A stretch of 57,753 bases of DNA from Streptococcus sp. SK643 (lineage in GTDB: Bacteria; Bacillota; Bacilli; Lactobacillales; Streptococcaceae), in the NCBI RefSeq assembly GCF_000259505.1, contig NZ_AJMM01000001.1:1-57753 (forward strand), written 5' to 3'. Below, piece after piece: positions 34,860 through 46,875 of this stretch. Positions within the stretch are counted from its first letter, which is position 1, and each line of letters starts with the position of its first letter. Made by a program: the position numbers and the translations under genes. Below the pieces are notes generated by a model, which searched no databases, was not told the origin of the DNA, and worked only from the letters and a program-made list of their open reading frames with translations.

Positions 34860-34930
34860 ATGTTTATCAATGAGTTCCCCTCAATAAGCTATTTTTGCTA
34901 CAAAGAACTTTATAGAAAGTAAGAGTGTTT

Positions 34931-35962
34931 ATGGATATTGTAATCTTATTACTGATATCGTTATTGATTTATTTGTTACCTCAAAATAAGGAATATCTAA
35001 ATGTTAAAACCACATCGGGTCTAAGAGGTTTCCTGGCTCTAGGAATCATTTTTCACCACTTGTCTCAATGGGTTACAACAGGTACAGAATTTTCTAATTT
35101 CTCATATATGGGAACTTATATTGTATCTATCTTTTTCTTTTTATCTGCCTACGGATTATATATTCAAAATGAGAATAAAAATAATTACCTGGATAGTTTT
35201 TTAATCAGGAGACTTTCAAAAATCTTGTTTCCATTTTTTGCTATTTCTTCAATTTATCTGATTTACAGAGTTTTGGATGGACAATTGTTGGATTTGACTT
35301 TTTTTGTTAACTTGTTTGTAAAAGGAAGAACTATTATATACAATGGATGGTTTGTAAATGTAATTATCTTTTTGTATTTATGCTTCTATCTATCTTTTAA
35401 ATTTTTTAATAATAAGGTATTATCTATTGTTCTCAATACAATATTTATATTCTGTTTTATCTGCTTAGCTATAAAGTTAGGCTATGGTTTTTGGTGGTAT
35501 AACAGCACTCTTGCCTTTATTATTGGTTTAATATGGGCTAAAAATCAAGAGAAGATTGATAAAATATTAGAAAAACATTATTTTGTCGTACTTATTTTAA
35601 TCACTGTGTTACTTTTTGTTTCACACCAGTATAATAATTTATTGAATTATTTAAATTTGAAGGATAGCTATAGTTATGCGATTGCTGCTAATGTGGACAA
35701 TCTCATTTTTACAGTTTATTTCATTGTTCTTTTTATGAAGAAACTAAATTTTTCAAATAAATATTTAGTTTTTGTAGGTAAGATATCATTCGAATTATAT
35801 ATGATACATGGTCTTGTAATGTCTATATTAGGAAAAATATTTGTGTCATCGAGTCTTAATGATGTGTTATTTACGATTCTTGTTTTAATGATTAGTTTAG
35901 CTTTTGCTTGGCTTATTCATAAAGCAATTAGTAAGATTAGTTTGAAGCTAAGTTCAGTATAA
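34931..35962 (+). CDS. Acyltransferase family 3 membrane protein
   Basis: A membrane O-acyltransferase of about 343 residues with about ten hydrophobic helices. The family motif is the N-terminal [17 protein letters not shown] with the catalytic-type His pair. Such enzymes add acetyl or other acyl groups to peptidoglycan, polysaccharides or teichoic acids; the substrate cannot be told from sequence. The start is uncertain: ATG 34931 or GTG 34925, each with only a weak ribosome site. The gene is markedly AT-rich and lies between the DUF1146 gene and murA, suggesting later insertion. Confidence 0.85.
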   Translation: MDIVILLLISLLIYLLPQNKEYLNVKTTSGLRGFLALGIIFHHLSQWVTTGTEFSNFSYMGTYIVSIFFFLSAYGLYIQNENKNNYLDSFLIRRLSKILFPFFAISSIYLIYRVLDGQLLDLTFFVNLFVKGRTIIYNGWFVNVIIFLYLCFYLSFKFFNNKVLSIVLNTIFIFCFICLAIKLGYGFWWYNSTLAFIIGLIWAKNQEKIDKILEKHYFVVLILITVLLFVSHQYNNLLNYLNLKDSYSYAIAANVDNLIFTVYFIVLFMKKLNFSNKYLVFVGKISFELYMIHGLVMSILGKIFVSSSLNDVLFTILVLMISLAFAWLIHKAISKISLKLSSV

Positions 35963-35985
35963 AATCAACAGCAAAGGAAATAAGT

Positions 35986-37255
35986 ATGGAAAAAATTGTG
36001 GTTCAAGGCGGTGATAATCGTCTAGTCGGTAGTGTTACCATAGAAGGAGCAAAAAATGCAGTGTTACCCTTGCTAGCTGCAACTATTTTAGCAAGTGAAG
36101 GTAAGACAATTTTGCATAATGTTCCAATTTTGTCAGACGTGTTCACAATGAATCAGGTAGTCTCTGGTTTGAATACCAAGGTTAAGTTCGATCAAGAAGG
36201 ACACATAGTCGAAGTGGATGCGACTGGTGAAATTACGGAAGAAGCACCTTATAAATATGTTAGCAAGATGCGTGCCTCTATTGTTGTTCTAGGCCCCATC
36301 CTTGCTCGTGTAGGCCATGCTAAGGTATCCATGCCAGGCGGTTGTACAATTGGTAGTCGTCCGATTGATCTTCACCTAAAAGGATTGGAAGCAATGGGTG
36401 CCCAAATTACTCAAACAGCTGGCTATATTGAAGCTAAGGCCGAGTGTTTACATGGAGCTCATATTTATATGGATTTCCCAAGTGTTGGTGCCACACAAAA
36501 CTTGATGATGGCAGCAACCTTGGCTGATGGTACTACAGTTATTGAAAATGCTGCGCGTGAGCCAGAAATTGTAGATTTAGCGATTCTATTAAATGAAATG
36601 GGAGCTAAGGTAAAAGGTGCAGGTACTGAGTCTATTACCATTACAGGTGTAGACAAGCTTCACGGAGCAACTCACCATGTGGTACAAGACCGAATTGAAG
36701 CTGGTACTTTTATGGTGGCTGCAGCGATGACTGGTGGTGATGTGTTAATTCGAGATGCCGTTTGGGAACACAACCGCCCCTTGATTGCAAAAATGCTTGA
36801 AATGGGTGTTGAAGTAATTGAAGAAGACGAAGGGATTCGTGTTCGTTCTCAACTAGAAAATCTGAAAGCTGTTCATGTAAAAACCTTGCCACACCCAGGT
36901 TTTCCAACGGATATGCAGGCCCAATTTACTGCTTTGATGACAGTAGCAAAGGGTGAGTCTACTATGGTAGAGACAGTCTTTGAAAATCGATTCCAACATT
37001 TAGAAGAAATGCGACGTATGGGCTTGCATTCTGAGATTATTCGTGACACAGCACGCATTGTAGGTGGTCAGCCTCTCCAGGGTGCAGAAGTTCTATCAAC
37101 AGATCTTCGTGCTAGTGCAGCTTTGATTTTAACAGGTTTGGTTGCTCAGGGAGAAACTGTAGTTGGTAAATTAGTCCACCTTGACAGAGGCTACTATCAT
37201 TTTCATGAGAAATTAGCTAAGCTAGGAGCAAACATTCAGCGAATTGAGGCAACTG

Positions 37256-37269
<14 letters not shown>
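35986..37269 (+). CDS. murA: UDP-N-acetylglucosamine 1-carboxyvinyltransferase
   Basis: Catalyses the first committed step of peptidoglycan synthesis: transfer of enolpyruvate from PEP to UDP-GlcNAc. It is the target of fosfomycin. It has 427 residues. The PEP-binding [10 protein letters not shown] is at about 23-32, and the catalytic Cys, which fosfomycin alkylates, is C120 in [14 protein letters not shown]. Streptococci carry two murA paralogues; this one sits upstream of epuA-endA as in pneumococcus. Its last codons overlap the epuA start. Confidence 0.96.
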
Positions 37270-38313
<1,044 letters not shown>

Positions 38314-38327
38314 ACAAGAAATCAATT

Positions 38328-38364
38328 AAAGCCCCCTGTCAGCTAATGATAGAGGGCTTTTTTG
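38328..38364 (+). terminator. Terminator of endA
   Basis: AAAGCCC pairs with GGGCTTT, followed by TTTTG. Confidence 0.85.
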
Positions 38365-38402
38365 TTCAATAAAATAAATAATGAGTATCCTCAGATTTTT
38401 TG

Positions 38403-38411
38403 TGATATAAT
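38403..38411 (+). promoter_or_regulatory. Extended -10 promoter of the CorC/HlyC-family gene
   Basis: TGATATAAT, 32 nt before the start codon; the leader contains AGGAGAAG. Confidence 0.6.
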
Positions 38412-38443
38412 GGAAAATAAGTTACTATTTTAGGAGAAGAACC

Positions 38444-39775
38444 ATGGAAGACCCAAGCAGTCAGAATTTGTTGCTACAATTTGTATTATTGTTTATCTTG
38501 ACCCTACTCAATGCTTTTTTCTCAGCTACAGAAATGGCGATGGTTTCTCTAAACCGATCACGTGTTGAACAAAAAGCAGAAGAAGGGGATAAACGCTATA
38601 TCCGCTTACTTAAAGTGCTGGAAAATCCAAATCATTTTTTATCCACTATTCAAGTAGGGATTACGTTGATTACCATCTTGTCAGGGGCTAGTTTAGCAGA
38701 AACACTTGGACGGGAAATTGCATTTTGGATCGGCAATAGCGAAACAGCCTATGCTATCGCAAGTTTTCTATCACTAGCATTTTTGACCTATATTTCCATC
38801 GTTTTTGGAGAATTGTATCCAAAGAGAATTGCTTTAAATTTAAAAGATGCTTTGGCTATTCGTACAGCACCGGTCATCATTGCTCTAGGTAAAATTGTTA
38901 GTCCTTTTGTCTGGCTTCTATCTGCATCAACGAATCTCTTGAGTCGATTAACACCGATGACATTTGACGATGCTGATGAAAAGATGACTCGGGATGAAAT
39001 TGAGTACATGCTGACAAACAGTGAAGAAACACTAGATGCAGATGAAATTGAGATGTTGCAGGGGATTTTTTCACTTGATGAACTCATGGCTAGAGAAGTG
39101 ATGGTCCCACGTACAGATGCTTTTATGGTGGATATTCAAGATGATACTCAAACCATTATTCAAAGTATTTTGAAACAAAATTTTTCTCGTATTCCAGTTT
39201 ATGATGGTGATAAGGACAATGTCATTGGATTAATTCATACTAAGAGTCTTCTTAAGGCGGCCTATGATGATGGGTTTGACAACATTGTCTGGAAAAGAAT
39301 TTTACAAGACCCCCTCTTTGTTCCTGAAACGATCTTTGTAGATGATTTGTTAAAAGAGCTTCGTAATAGTCAGAGACAAATGGCAATCCTTCTTGATGAG
39401 TACGGAGGAATGGCTGGATTGGTGACACTAGAAGATCTTCTAGAGGAAATCGTTGGTGAAATAGATGACGAAACGGACCGAGCTGAAGTCTATGTTCATA
39501 CGATAGGTGAGAATACTTACATCGTCCAAGGGACAATGACCTTAAATGACTTTAATGATTATTTTGATGTCGAACTAGATAGTGACGACGTTGATACAAT
39601 TGCAGGTTTTTACTTAACAGGCGTTGGAACAATACCAAGTAACGAAAAATTGAGTTATGAGTTGCTTAGTAAAAATAAGCAGTTGAATCTAACAAATGAT
39701 AAGGTGAAGAATGGACGTGTTACCAAGGTAAAAGTACAAATCACTGAACTTGAATTAGAAGAAGAAATAGACTAA
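38444..39775 (+). CDS. CNNM/CorC/HlyC-family protein (DUF21, CBS pair)
   Basis: A 443-residue membrane protein with a DUF21 domain of four helices (about 8-190, with NAFFSATEMAMVSLNRSR), two CBS domains (about 210-335, with VMVPRTDAF and DEYGGMAGLVTLEDLLEEIVGEI), and a C-terminal CorC_HlyC domain (about 350-440). Members of this family transport or regulate magnesium; older annotation as hemolysin is probably misleading. It is transcribed alone between an extended -10 promoter and a terminator. Confidence 0.93.
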   Translation: MEDPSSQNLLLQFVLLFILTLLNAFFSATEMAMVSLNRSRVEQKAEEGDKRYIRLLKVLENPNHFLSTIQVGITLITILSGASLAETLGREIAFWIGNSETAYAIASFLSLAFLTYISIVFGELYPKRIALNLKDALAIRTAPVIIALGKIVSPFVWLLSASTNLLSRLTPMTFDDADEKMTRDEIEYMLTNSEETLDADEIEMLQGIFSLDELMAREVMVPRTDAFMVDIQDDTQTIIQSILKQNFSRIPVYDGDKDNVIGLIHTKSLLKAAYDDGFDNIVWKRILQDPLFVPETIFVDDLLKELRNSQRQMAILLDEYGGMAGLVTLEDLLEEIVGEIDDETDRAEVYVHTIGENTYIVQGTMTLNDFNDYFDVELDSDDVDTIAGFYLTGVGTIPSNEKLSYELLSKNKQLNLTNDKVKNGRVTKVKVQITELELEEEID

Positions 39776-39785
39776 ATGGAGGCTT

Positions 39786-39813
39786 TTGTCGCAATGTACG
39801 ACAAGGCTTTTTT
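39786..39813 (+). terminator. Terminator of CorC/HlyC-family gene
   Basis: TTGTCG pairs with CGACAA around a 7-nt loop, followed by GGCTTTTTT. Confidence 0.65.
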
Positions 39814-39930
39814 AGTTTTATAATCAGTTTTAAAATGATTGATTGACAACTCCTTGTTATGGACTATACAGATCTCTAACTCGCCCCATAACTTTTTCTT
39901 ATTTGTAGTTATTAAACCACAGATAAAAAC

Positions 39931-39957
39931 AAAAAAACCCGTAAAATTGGGCTTTCT
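39931..39957 (-). terminator. Terminator of tRNA-Cys
   Basis: On the minus strand AAAGCCC pairs with GGGTTTT (one G-U), followed by a T run, about 35 nt after the tRNA 3' end. Confidence 0.65.
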
Positions 39958-39990
39958 TTTCGGATAAATTCCTATAAATTGCTTTTAAAA

Positions 39991-40061
39991 AGGCGGTAGA
40001 CGGATTTGAACCGACGATCAAGCTTTTGCAGAGCCGTGCCTTACCACTTGGCTATACCGCC
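39991..40061 (-). tRNA. tRNA-Cys (anticodon GCA)
   Basis: On the minus strand the 71-nt gene folds as a cloverleaf: acceptor GGCGGTA/TACCGCC, D arm with AAGTGGTAAGG, anticodon loop CTGCAAA with GCA, T loop GGTTCAAATCC, and discriminator T. CCA is not encoded. It has its own consensus promoter and terminator, so it is a single-gene unit. Confidence 0.97.
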
Positions 40062-40073
40062 ATAACTTTTACT

Positions 40074-40102
40074 ATTATACCTTGAAAATGAAATTCAGTC
40101 AA
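40074..40102 (-). promoter_or_regulatory. Promoter of tRNA-Cys
   Basis: On the minus strand TTGACT (40102-40097), a 17-nt spacer and TATAAT (40079-40074). Confidence 0.85.
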
Positions 40103-40152
40103 TAGCTTTTTTTAATTTTTGTGGGAATAAGCCTAAATATTCTGAAAATTCG

Positions 40153-40181
40153 TTTACTTTTTTTGAAATCTATGATATAAT
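40153..40181 (+). promoter_or_regulatory. Promoter of the ami operon
   Basis: TTTACT (40153-40158), a 17-nt spacer and TATAAT (40176-40181) with a TGA extension. Confidence 0.75.
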
Positions 40182-40217
40182 TAATGATGATCTATACTTT
40201 ATAAGAGGAGTTAAGAA

Positions 40218-42212
40218 ATGAAAAAAAGTCAAGTGCTTGCTGTATCAGGAGCCGTTTTGTTAGCATCAGGAGTACTCGTTGCGTGCTCAAGTTCAAATAC
40301 ATCTTCAAATAATGCTAAACTCGCAAAAGATTATCAATATGTTTATCAAACAGATCCAGAAACATTAGACTATGTTGTTAGTAATGTTGACTCAACATCT
40401 TTTATTACAACAAATGCAGTTGATGGATTGTTGGCTAATGATAAATATGGTAACCTGGTTCCTTCTATTGCTGAATCATGGACAGTTTCAAAAGATGGTT
40501 TGACTTATACCTATAAAATCCGTAAGGATGCCAAATGGGTGACAGCAGAGGGAGAAGAATACGCTCCTGTAACTGCTAAAGACTTCGTTACTGGTTTGAA
40601 ACACGCCGTAGATGGAAAATCAAAAGGACTTTCAATCGTTAGCTCTTCTATTAAGGGATTAGAAGCCTATATCAAGGGTGAAACAAGCGATTTTTCAACC
40701 GTTGGAGTAAAAGCACTTGATGATCAAACACTAGAATATACCTTGAACCAGCCAGAAACTTTCTGGAATGACAAGACCACTAGTGGTGTTTTGATGCCGG
40801 TTAATGAAGAATTCTTAACTTCAAAAGGGGAAGGTTTTGGTGCCCCAACCGATGCTAACTCTATTCTTTATAACGGTCCATTTGTCTTAAAATCTGTAAC
40901 TCCAAAATCATCTATCGAGATGGCTAAAAATGATGCTTACTGGGACAAAGAAAATGTAAAAATTGAGAACGTTAAGTTCACTTTCTGGGATGGTAAGGAC
41001 CAAGATGTGATTGCTAAAGGTTTTGCTGATGGTCAATATAGCAAGGCTCGTATCTTCCCTACAAGTTCTACATATGAAAAATATGCAGCTGACTTCAAAG
41101 ATAACATTTACTTTAATGAACCAGGAGCGGGTGTTGCAACTGTCAGCTTGAATTATGGCCGTACAACCTATAACCACACTGCCAAAACAAGTGATGCCCA
41201 AAAGACATCTACTCAGAAAGCATTGCTAAACAAGGAATTTCGTCAAGCCTTGAACTTTGCGGTCGATCGCAATTCTTACTCAGCTCAAACAAATGGTACT
41301 GATGGAGCTGCAGTAGCCATCCGTAATACATTTGCACCATATAATCTTCAAGTTGGTAAGAAAACATTTGGTGAATTGGTACAAGATAGCTTGGCTAAGA
41401 CAAATTCTTCTACTTGGTCAAACGTGTCTCTAGCAGATTCTCAAAATGGACTTTACAATGAAGAAAAAGCGAAAGAAGTCTTTGCTAAAGCAAAATCAAG
41501 CCTACAAGCTGAAGGTGTTGAATTCCCAATTCACTTGGATGCCTTGGTTATCCAAGAATCAACAGCGGTTGTAAACCGTGTTCAATCATTGAAACAATCA
41601 ATTGAAAAAGTATTGGGTTCAGATAATGTTGTTGTAGACTTACAACAAATGACTCAAGCAGAAGTTTTACCAATTTCATTTAGCGCTCCAACAGCTAAAG
41701 AACAAGACTGGGATATCCATACCTTGCTAGGATGGAACCCTGACTATCAAGATCCTTCTACTTTCTTGGATCAATTCGTCCTTAAGGGAGGAAGCACTCG
41801 CCTTTACCTTGGTATTGACCAAAACACAGATGCATCAGTAGTAAGCAAACTTGGTTTAGCTGACTATGGAAAATTACTCGATGACGCAAACAGCGAAAAC
41901 CAAGATGTTCAAAAACGTTATGAAAAATACGCGGTGGCACAAGCTTGGTTGACTGATAATGCTTTGACAATTCCAGTAATGGCTTCTCCAAAAGAAACAG
42001 CCGTTTCATATGTTTCAAAAGTTCTACCATTTAGCTCTTCATATTCAGTAGCCGGTCTTAAAGGTGAAAATTCAGGATACTTGAAGTACACTGAAGTTGG
42101 TGAAAAAGCAATTACCAAAGAAGAGTATGAAAAAGCTCGTGAAAAATGGTTGAAAGAAAAGACTGAGTCAAACGAGAAAGCTCAAAAAGAATTGGCGACA
42201 CATGTGAAGTAA
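40218..42212 (+). CDS. amiA: Oligopeptide-binding lipoprotein AmiA
   Basis: Extracellular receptor of the Ami oligopeptide ABC importer, 664 residues. The signal peptide ends in lipobox LVAC with C23 lipidated. The SBP_bac_5 fold is clear: SWTVSKDGLTYTYKIR, then FRQALNFAVDRNSYSAQTNG in the middle and EKWLKEKTESNEKAQKEL at the end. It heads the operon amiA-C-D-E-F, with a 66-nt gap to amiC. Ami feeds nutritional and signalling peptides. It is a paralogue of the lipoprotein at 8530. Confidence 0.95.
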   Translation: MKKSQVLAVSGAVLLASGVLVACSSSNTSSNNAKLAKDYQYVYQTDPETLDYVVSNVDSTSFITTNAVDGLLANDKYGNLVPSIAESWTVSKDGLTYTYKIRKDAKWVTAEGEEYAPVTAKDFVTGLKHAVDGKSKGLSIVSSSIKGLEAYIKGETSDFSTVGVKALDDQTLEYTLNQPETFWNDKTTSGVLMPVNEEFLTSKGEGFGAPTDANSILYNGPFVLKSVTPKSSIEMAKNDAYWDKENVKIENVKFTFWDGKDQDVIAKGFADGQYSKARIFPTSSTYEKYAADFKDNIYFNEPGAGVATVSLNYGRTTYNHTAKTSDAQKTSTQKALLNKEFRQALNFAVDRNSYSAQTNGTDGAAVAIRNTFAPYNLQVGKKTFGELVQDSLAKTNSSTWSNVSLADSQNGLYNEEKAKEVFAKAKSSLQAEGVEFPIHLDALVIQESTAVVNRVQSLKQSIEKVLGSDNVVVDLQQMTQAEVLPISFSAPTAKEQDWDIHTLLGWNPDYQDPSTFLDQFVLKGGSTRLYLGIDQNTDASVVSKLGLADYGKLLDDANSENQDVQKRYEKYAVAQAWLTDNALTIPVMASPKETAVSYVSKVLPFSSSYSVAGLKGENSGYLKYTEVGEKAITKEEYEKAREKWLKEKTESNEKAQKELATHVK

Positions 42213-42278
42213 ATAATTTTCAATAGAACTTTCTCTCCATGAGGAGAAGGTTCTTTTGGGATTTTTAAAGGAAATGAT

Positions 42279-43775
42279 ATGAAAAAATATATTTTTATGC
42301 GTGTTCTGCGGTCATTGGTTTCTATCTTCTTAGTAACAACCTTGACTTACACGATTATCTATACATTGGTTCCTAGAAAGTTAATTTTCAAGCAGGATAC
42401 CAACTATAACAAGATTGCAACAACTGCTGATAAACGTGATAATTATGAAAATACGGTTTATGAGCGTATGGGATATATTGAGTATTACGACACCAAAGAA
42501 TTGCAGGAAAAAGCTAGTAGTATGGATTCTTCTGTAACAGTTGAAGCTAACGAAAGCAACAAGGCTATCTACGAAAAATACATCAAACAAATTGGTCATG
42601 GATGGACCTTGGGAGTATTCTCGGAAAGTGGTCAATTCTATGCTACTCGTGAAATCCCAATTTTTGAGCGTGTTTTCAAGTTCTATGCTAATTTGATTGA
42701 GATTGATCATACAAATAAAATTCAAGACCCTGAAAATCCAGATTTGAAACGTTACCTTCGTTTTGAGAATGATCCTGCTGTAGGATGGTCGCTTGTTGGT
42801 TCAGGAACCAAACATAAATACCTTTTGTATTTTAACAGTCAATTCCCATTTGTCCACCAAAACTTTGTGAATGTGAACTTGGGTGATTCTTATCCAACTT
42901 ATGCAAATAGCCCTGTATTACAGGTTATTACACAAGGCCAAGGTCAGACTAAGACATCACAAGTTCAATTTCCAACAGGTAAGAAAACATCTTCTGTAAA
43001 CATTTATTCTAGAACCTATAAATCACCTAGTCAGGCTGATTCACGTGAAGTTGCCAACTATGGAAAAGATGACCCATATACTGCAACTGAGAGTAACTAC
43101 CAATATCCATCTATGATTGCTAGCTCTGCAGTTGTCGGCTTGATTGGTTTGATTATTTCCTACGCAATTGCAGTACCACTTGGTTCAGCTATGGCTCGTT
43201 TCAAGAACACTTGGATTGATAGTTTCTCAACAGGGGCTTTGACCTTCTTGATGGCTCTTCCAACCATTGCCTTGGTTTACATTGTTCGCTTGGCAGGTTC
43301 TTCTATTGGTTTACCAGATTCATTCCCTATCTTGGGTGCGGGAGATTGGCGTTCATATGTCTTGCCAGCAGTTATCCTTGGTTTACTAGGTGCTCCTGGA
43401 ACAGCAATCTGGATTCGTCGTTATATGATTGACTTGCAATCACAGGACTTTGTTCGTTTTGCTCGTGCAAAAGGTTTGTCTGAAAAAGAAATTTCAAACA
43501 AACACATCTTTAAAAATGCTATGGTACCGTTGGTATCAGGTATCCCTGGTGCCGTTATCGGGGTTATCGGTGGTGCTACATTGACGGAAACAGTCTTCGC
43601 CTTCCCAGGTATGGGTAAAATGTTGATTGACTCTGTCAAAGCATCAAACAACTCTATGGTTGTTGGTTTGGTCTTCATCTTTACATGTATCTCTATCTTC
43701 TCTCTTCTTTTAGGAGATATTTGGATGACCATGATTGACCCACGTATTAAATTGACTGAGAAAGGAGGCAAATAA
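42279..43775 (+). CDS. amiC: Oligopeptide ABC transporter permease AmiC
   Basis: Membrane permease of 498 residues. One N-terminal helix (about 8-30) is followed by a large external insert of about 240 residues, which is typical of AmiC and unlike shorter OppB proteins. Five helices then form the binding-protein-dependent transport domain (about 285-495) with the EAA-like loop [15 protein letters not shown], which docks the ATPases. Its TAA overlaps the amiD ATG by one nt. Confidence 0.95.
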   Translation: MKKYIFMRVLRSLVSIFLVTTLTYTIIYTLVPRKLIFKQDTNYNKIATTADKRDNYENTVYERMGYIEYYDTKELQEKASSMDSSVTVEANESNKAIYEKYIKQIGHGWTLGVFSESGQFYATREIPIFERVFKFYANLIEIDHTNKIQDPENPDLKRYLRFENDPAVGWSLVGSGTKHKYLLYFNSQFPFVHQNFVNVNLGDSYPTYANSPVLQVITQGQGQTKTSQVQFPTGKKTSSVNIYSRTYKSPSQADSREVANYGKDDPYTATESNYQYPSMIASSAVVGLIGLIISYAIAVPLGSAMARFKNTWIDSFSTGALTFLMALPTIALVYIVRLAGSSIGLPDSFPILGAGDWRSYVLPAVILGLLGAPGTAIWIRRYMIDLQSQDFVRFARAKGLSEKEISNKHIFKNAMVPLVSGIPGAVIGVIGGATLTETVFAFPGMGKMLIDSVKASNNSMVVGLVFIFTCISIFSLLLGDIWMTMIDPRIKLTEKGGK

Positions 43776-44701
43776 TGTCTACAATTGATAAAAGTAAATT
43801 TCAGTTCGTAAAACGTGACGATTTTGCCTCTGAAACTATTGATGCTCCAGCCTATTCTTACTGGGGTTCAGTATTTAGACAATTTATGAAGAAAAAATCA
43901 ACTGTAGTTATGTTGGGAATCTTGGTAGCCATCATTTTGATGAGCTTCATTTACCCAATGTTTTCTAAGTTTGATTTTAATGACGTCAGCAAGGTAAATG
44001 ACTTTAGTGCTCGTTATATCAAACCAAATGCAGAGCATTGGTTCGGTACAGACAGTAACGGTAAATCACTCTTTGACGGTGTTTGGTTCGGAGCTCGTAA
44101 CTCTATCCTTATTTCTGTGATTGCGACAGTAATTAACTTGGTTATCGGTGTTTTTGTCGGTGGTATTTGGGGAATTTCAAAATCAGTTGACCGTGTGATG
44201 ATGGAAGTTTATAACGTCATCTCAAACATTCCCTCTCTTTTGATTGTCATTGTCTTGACTTACTCAATCGGTGCTGGATTCTGGAATTTGATTTTTGCCA
44301 TGAGTGTAACAACATGGATTGGGATTGCCTTCATGATTCGTGTGCAAATCCTTCGTTACCGTGACTTGGAATACAACTTGGCGTCACGTACTTTGGGAAC
44401 ACCGACCTTGAAGATTGTTGCCAAGAATATCATGCCACAATTGGTATCTGTTATTGTGACAACCATGACACAAATGCTTCCAAGCTTTATCTCATACGAA
44501 GCCTTCTTGTCTTTCTTCGGTCTTGGATTACCGATTACAGTGCCAAGTTTGGGTCGTTTGATTTCTGATTATTCACAAAACGTTACAACCAATGCTTACT
44601 TATTCTGGATTCCTTTAACAACCCTTGTTTTGGTATCCTTGTCCCTTTTCGTAGTTGGTCAAAACCTAGCGGATGCTAGTGATCCACGTACACATAGATA
44701 G
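43775..44701 (+). CDS. amiD: Oligopeptide ABC transporter permease AmiD
   Basis: Second membrane permease, 308 residues, pairing with AmiC. One helix after a cytoplasmic start (about 45-65), the OppC-type segment with [21 protein letters not shown], then five helices. The ATPase-contact loop is [16 protein letters not shown]. It starts at the amiC stop (one-nt overlap) and is followed 8 nt later by amiE. Confidence 0.95.
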   Translation: MSTIDKSKFQFVKRDDFASETIDAPAYSYWGSVFRQFMKKKSTVVMLGILVAIILMSFIYPMFSKFDFNDVSKVNDFSARYIKPNAEHWFGTDSNGKSLFDGVWFGARNSILISVIATVINLVIGVFVGGIWGISKSVDRVMMEVYNVISNIPSLLIVIVLTYSIGAGFWNLIFAMSVTTWIGIAFMIRVQILRYRDLEYNLASRTLGTPTLKIVAKNIMPQLVSVIVTTMTQMLPSFISYEAFLSFFGLGLPITVPSLGRLISDYSQNVTTNAYLFWIPLTTLVLVSLSLFVVGQNLADASDPRTHR

Positions 44702-44709
44702 GAGTAGAA

Positions 44710-45777
44710 ATGACAAAAGAAAAAAATGTAATTTTGACTGCTCGCGATATTGTCGTGGAATTTGACGTTCGTGACAAAATTTTAACAGCTATTCGCGGAG
44801 TTTCTCTCGAGTTGCTTGAAGGTGAAGTTTTGGCATTGGTTGGGGAGTCAGGATCAGGTAAATCTGTTTTGACAAAGACTTTCACAGGTATGCTTGAAGA
44901 AAATGGTCGTATTGCCCAAGGAAGTATTGACTACCGTGGTCAAGATTTGACAGCTTTATCTTCTCACAAAGATTGGGAACAAATTCGTGGTGCTAAGATT
45001 GCGACTATCTTCCAGGACCCAATGACTAGTTTGGACCCAATTAAAACAATTGGTAGTCAGATTACAGAAGTTATTGTAAAACACCAAGGTAAAACAGCCA
45101 AGGAAGCAAAAGAATTGGCGATAGATTACATGAATAAGGTTGGCATTCCAGAAGCGGAAAGACGTTTTGATGAATATCCCTTCCAATATTCTGGAGGTAT
45201 GCGTCAACGTATCGTTATTGCTATTGCCCTTGCCTGTCGTCCTGATGTTTTGATCTGTGATGAGCCAACAACGGCCTTGGACGTGACTATCCAAGCACAG
45301 ATCATTGATTTGTTGAAATCTTTGCAAAATGAGTACCATTTTACAACTATTTTCATTACCCATGACCTTGGTGTAGTTGCAAGTATTGCTGATAAGGTAG
45401 CCGTAATGTATGCTGGAGAAATTGTTGAGTATGGAACGGTTGAGGAAGTCTTCTATGACCCTCGCCACCCTTATACTTGGAGCCTCTTGTCTAGTTTACC
45501 TCAACTTGCTGATGATTCAGGAGAATTGTATTCTATCCCAGGAACACCTCCATCACTATATACTGAGTTAAAAGGGGATGCCTTTGCCTTGCGTTCTAAT
45601 TATGCAATGCAGATTGATTTTGAGCAAAAAGCACCTCAATTCTCAGTTTCAGAAACTCATTGGGCAAAAACATGGCTTCTTCACGAGGATGCTCCAAAAG
45701 TAGAAAAACCAGCTGTCATCGCAAATCTTCATGAAAAAATTCGTGATAAAATGGGATTTGCCCATCTGGAAGGTTAG
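44710..45777 (+). CDS. amiE: Oligopeptide ABC transporter ATPase AmiE
   Basis: First of two ATPases energising Ami, 355 residues (OppD-type length). Walker A is GESGSGKS (45-52), signature YSGGMRQR (about 158-165), Walker [12 protein letters not shown] (about 180-190) and the H-loop TIFITHDLG. The C-terminal extension holds the oligopeptide/dipeptide ABC domain, but the usual four-cysteine cluster of OppD is not apparent. amiF follows 10 nt downstream. Confidence 0.95.
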   Translation: MTKEKNVILTARDIVVEFDVRDKILTAIRGVSLELLEGEVLALVGESGSGKSVLTKTFTGMLEENGRIAQGSIDYRGQDLTALSSHKDWEQIRGAKIATIFQDPMTSLDPIKTIGSQITEVIVKHQGKTAKEAKELAIDYMNKVGIPEAERRFDEYPFQYSGGMRQRIVIAIALACRPDVLICDEPTTALDVTIQAQIIDLLKSLQNEYHFTTIFITHDLGVVASIADKVAVMYAGEIVEYGTVEEVFYDPRHPYTWSLLSSLPQLADDSGELYSIPGTPPSLYTELKGDAFALRSNYAMQIDFEQKAPQFSVSETHWAKTWLLHEDAPKVEKPAVIANLHEKIRDKMGFAHLEG

Positions 45778-45787
45778 GAGGAAGGAA

Positions 45788-46714
45788 ATGTCTGAAAAAT
45801 TAGTAGAAATTAAAGATTTAGAAATTTCCTTCGGTGAGGGAAGTAAAAAGTTTGTTGCCGTAAAAAATGCCAACTTCTTTATTAACAAGGGAGAAACTTT
45901 CTCGCTTGTTGGAGAGTCTGGAAGTGGAAAAACAACCATTGGCCGGGCTATTATTGGTTTAAATGATACTAGTAATGGGGATATCATTTTTGAAGGTCAA
46001 AAAATCAATGGGAAGAAGTCTCGTGAACAAGCTTCTGAGTTGATTCGTCGTATCCAGATGATTTTCCAAGACCCTGCTGCGAGTTTGAATGAACGTGCGA
46101 CTGTTGATTATATTATTTCTGAAGGTCTTTATAATCACCATCTCTTTAAGGATGAAGAAGAACGGAAAGAAAAAGTACAAAATATTATTCGTGAAGTTGG
46201 GCTTTTGGCTGAGCATTTGACACGTTATCCACATGAGTTCTCAGGTGGGCAACGTCAACGTATTGGTATTGCCCGTGCTTTAGTTATGCAACCAGATTTT
46301 GTTATTGCAGACGAACCGATTTCAGCCTTGGACGTTTCTGTTCGTGCTCAAGTTTTAAACTTGCTTAAGAAATTCCAAAAAGAACTTGGTTTGACTTATC
46401 TCTTCATCGCCCATGATTTGTCTGTGGTTCGCTTCATCTCAGATCGTATTGCGGTTATCTACAAGGGTGTGATTGTGGAAGTTGCAGAAACGGAAGAATT
46501 GTTCAATAATCCAATTCACCCATACACACAAGCCTTACTTTCAGCAGTACCAATTCCAGATCCGATTTTGGAACGTAAGAAAGTCTTAAAAGTTTATGAT
46601 CCAGGTCAACATGACTATGAAACTGATAAACCATCTATGGTAGAAATCCGTCCAGGTCACTATGTGTGGGCTAACCAAGCAGAATTGAATCGCTATAAAC
46701 AAGATATACGCTAA
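45788..46714 (+). CDS. amiF: Oligopeptide ABC transporter ATPase AmiF
   Basis: Second ATPase of the Ami importer, 308 residues. Walker A is GESGSGKT (42-49), signature FSGGQRQR, Walker [12 protein letters not shown] and the H-loop [10 protein letters not shown]. The ATG at 45788 follows GGAGGAAGG; an in-frame start at 45731 lies inside amiE and is not used. It ends the operon and is followed by two hairpins. Confidence 0.96.
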   Translation: MSEKLVEIKDLEISFGEGSKKFVAVKNANFFINKGETFSLVGESGSGKTTIGRAIIGLNDTSNGDIIFEGQKINGKKSREQASELIRRIQMIFQDPAASLNERATVDYIISEGLYNHHLFKDEEERKEKVQNIIREVGLLAEHLTRYPHEFSGGQRQRIGIARALVMQPDFVIADEPISALDVSVRAQVLNLLKKFQKELGLTYLFIAHDLSVVRFISDRIAVIYKGVIVEVAETEELFNNPIHPYTQALLSAVPIPDPILERKKVLKVYDPGQHDYETDKPSMVEIRPGHYVWANQAELNRYKQDIR

Positions 46715-46721
46715 TTATGGT

Positions 46722-46768
46722 TTTATAATTTCCAAGAAAATTTTTCTGGGAATTATAAACCTTTTTTT
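46722..46768 (+). terminator. Terminator of the ami operon
   Basis: TTTATAATTTCC pairs with GGGAATTATAAA (one G-U), followed by CCTTTTTTT. Confidence 0.8.
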
Positions 46769-46817
46769 GACCTTTGGCAACTATAGTTGATAGGAAACTC
46801 ATAATTTGAAAAGTAGA

Positions 46818-46865
46818 AAAAACCATCTAATGCAGCCCTTGAGAATAGGACTTTAGATGGTTTTT
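46818..46865. terminator. Second, bidirectional terminator between amiF and gatB
   Basis: AAAAACCATCTAA pairs with TTAGATGGTTTTT across a 22-nt loop. It terminates gatCAB and backs up the ami terminator. Confidence 0.85.
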
Positions 46866-46875
46866 ATAGTACTGT

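Noticed and set aside
39838..39930. Possible gene or regulatory RNA between the CorC/HlyC gene and tRNA-Cys
   Set aside because: Short, without ORF or stable fold beyond the two terminators.
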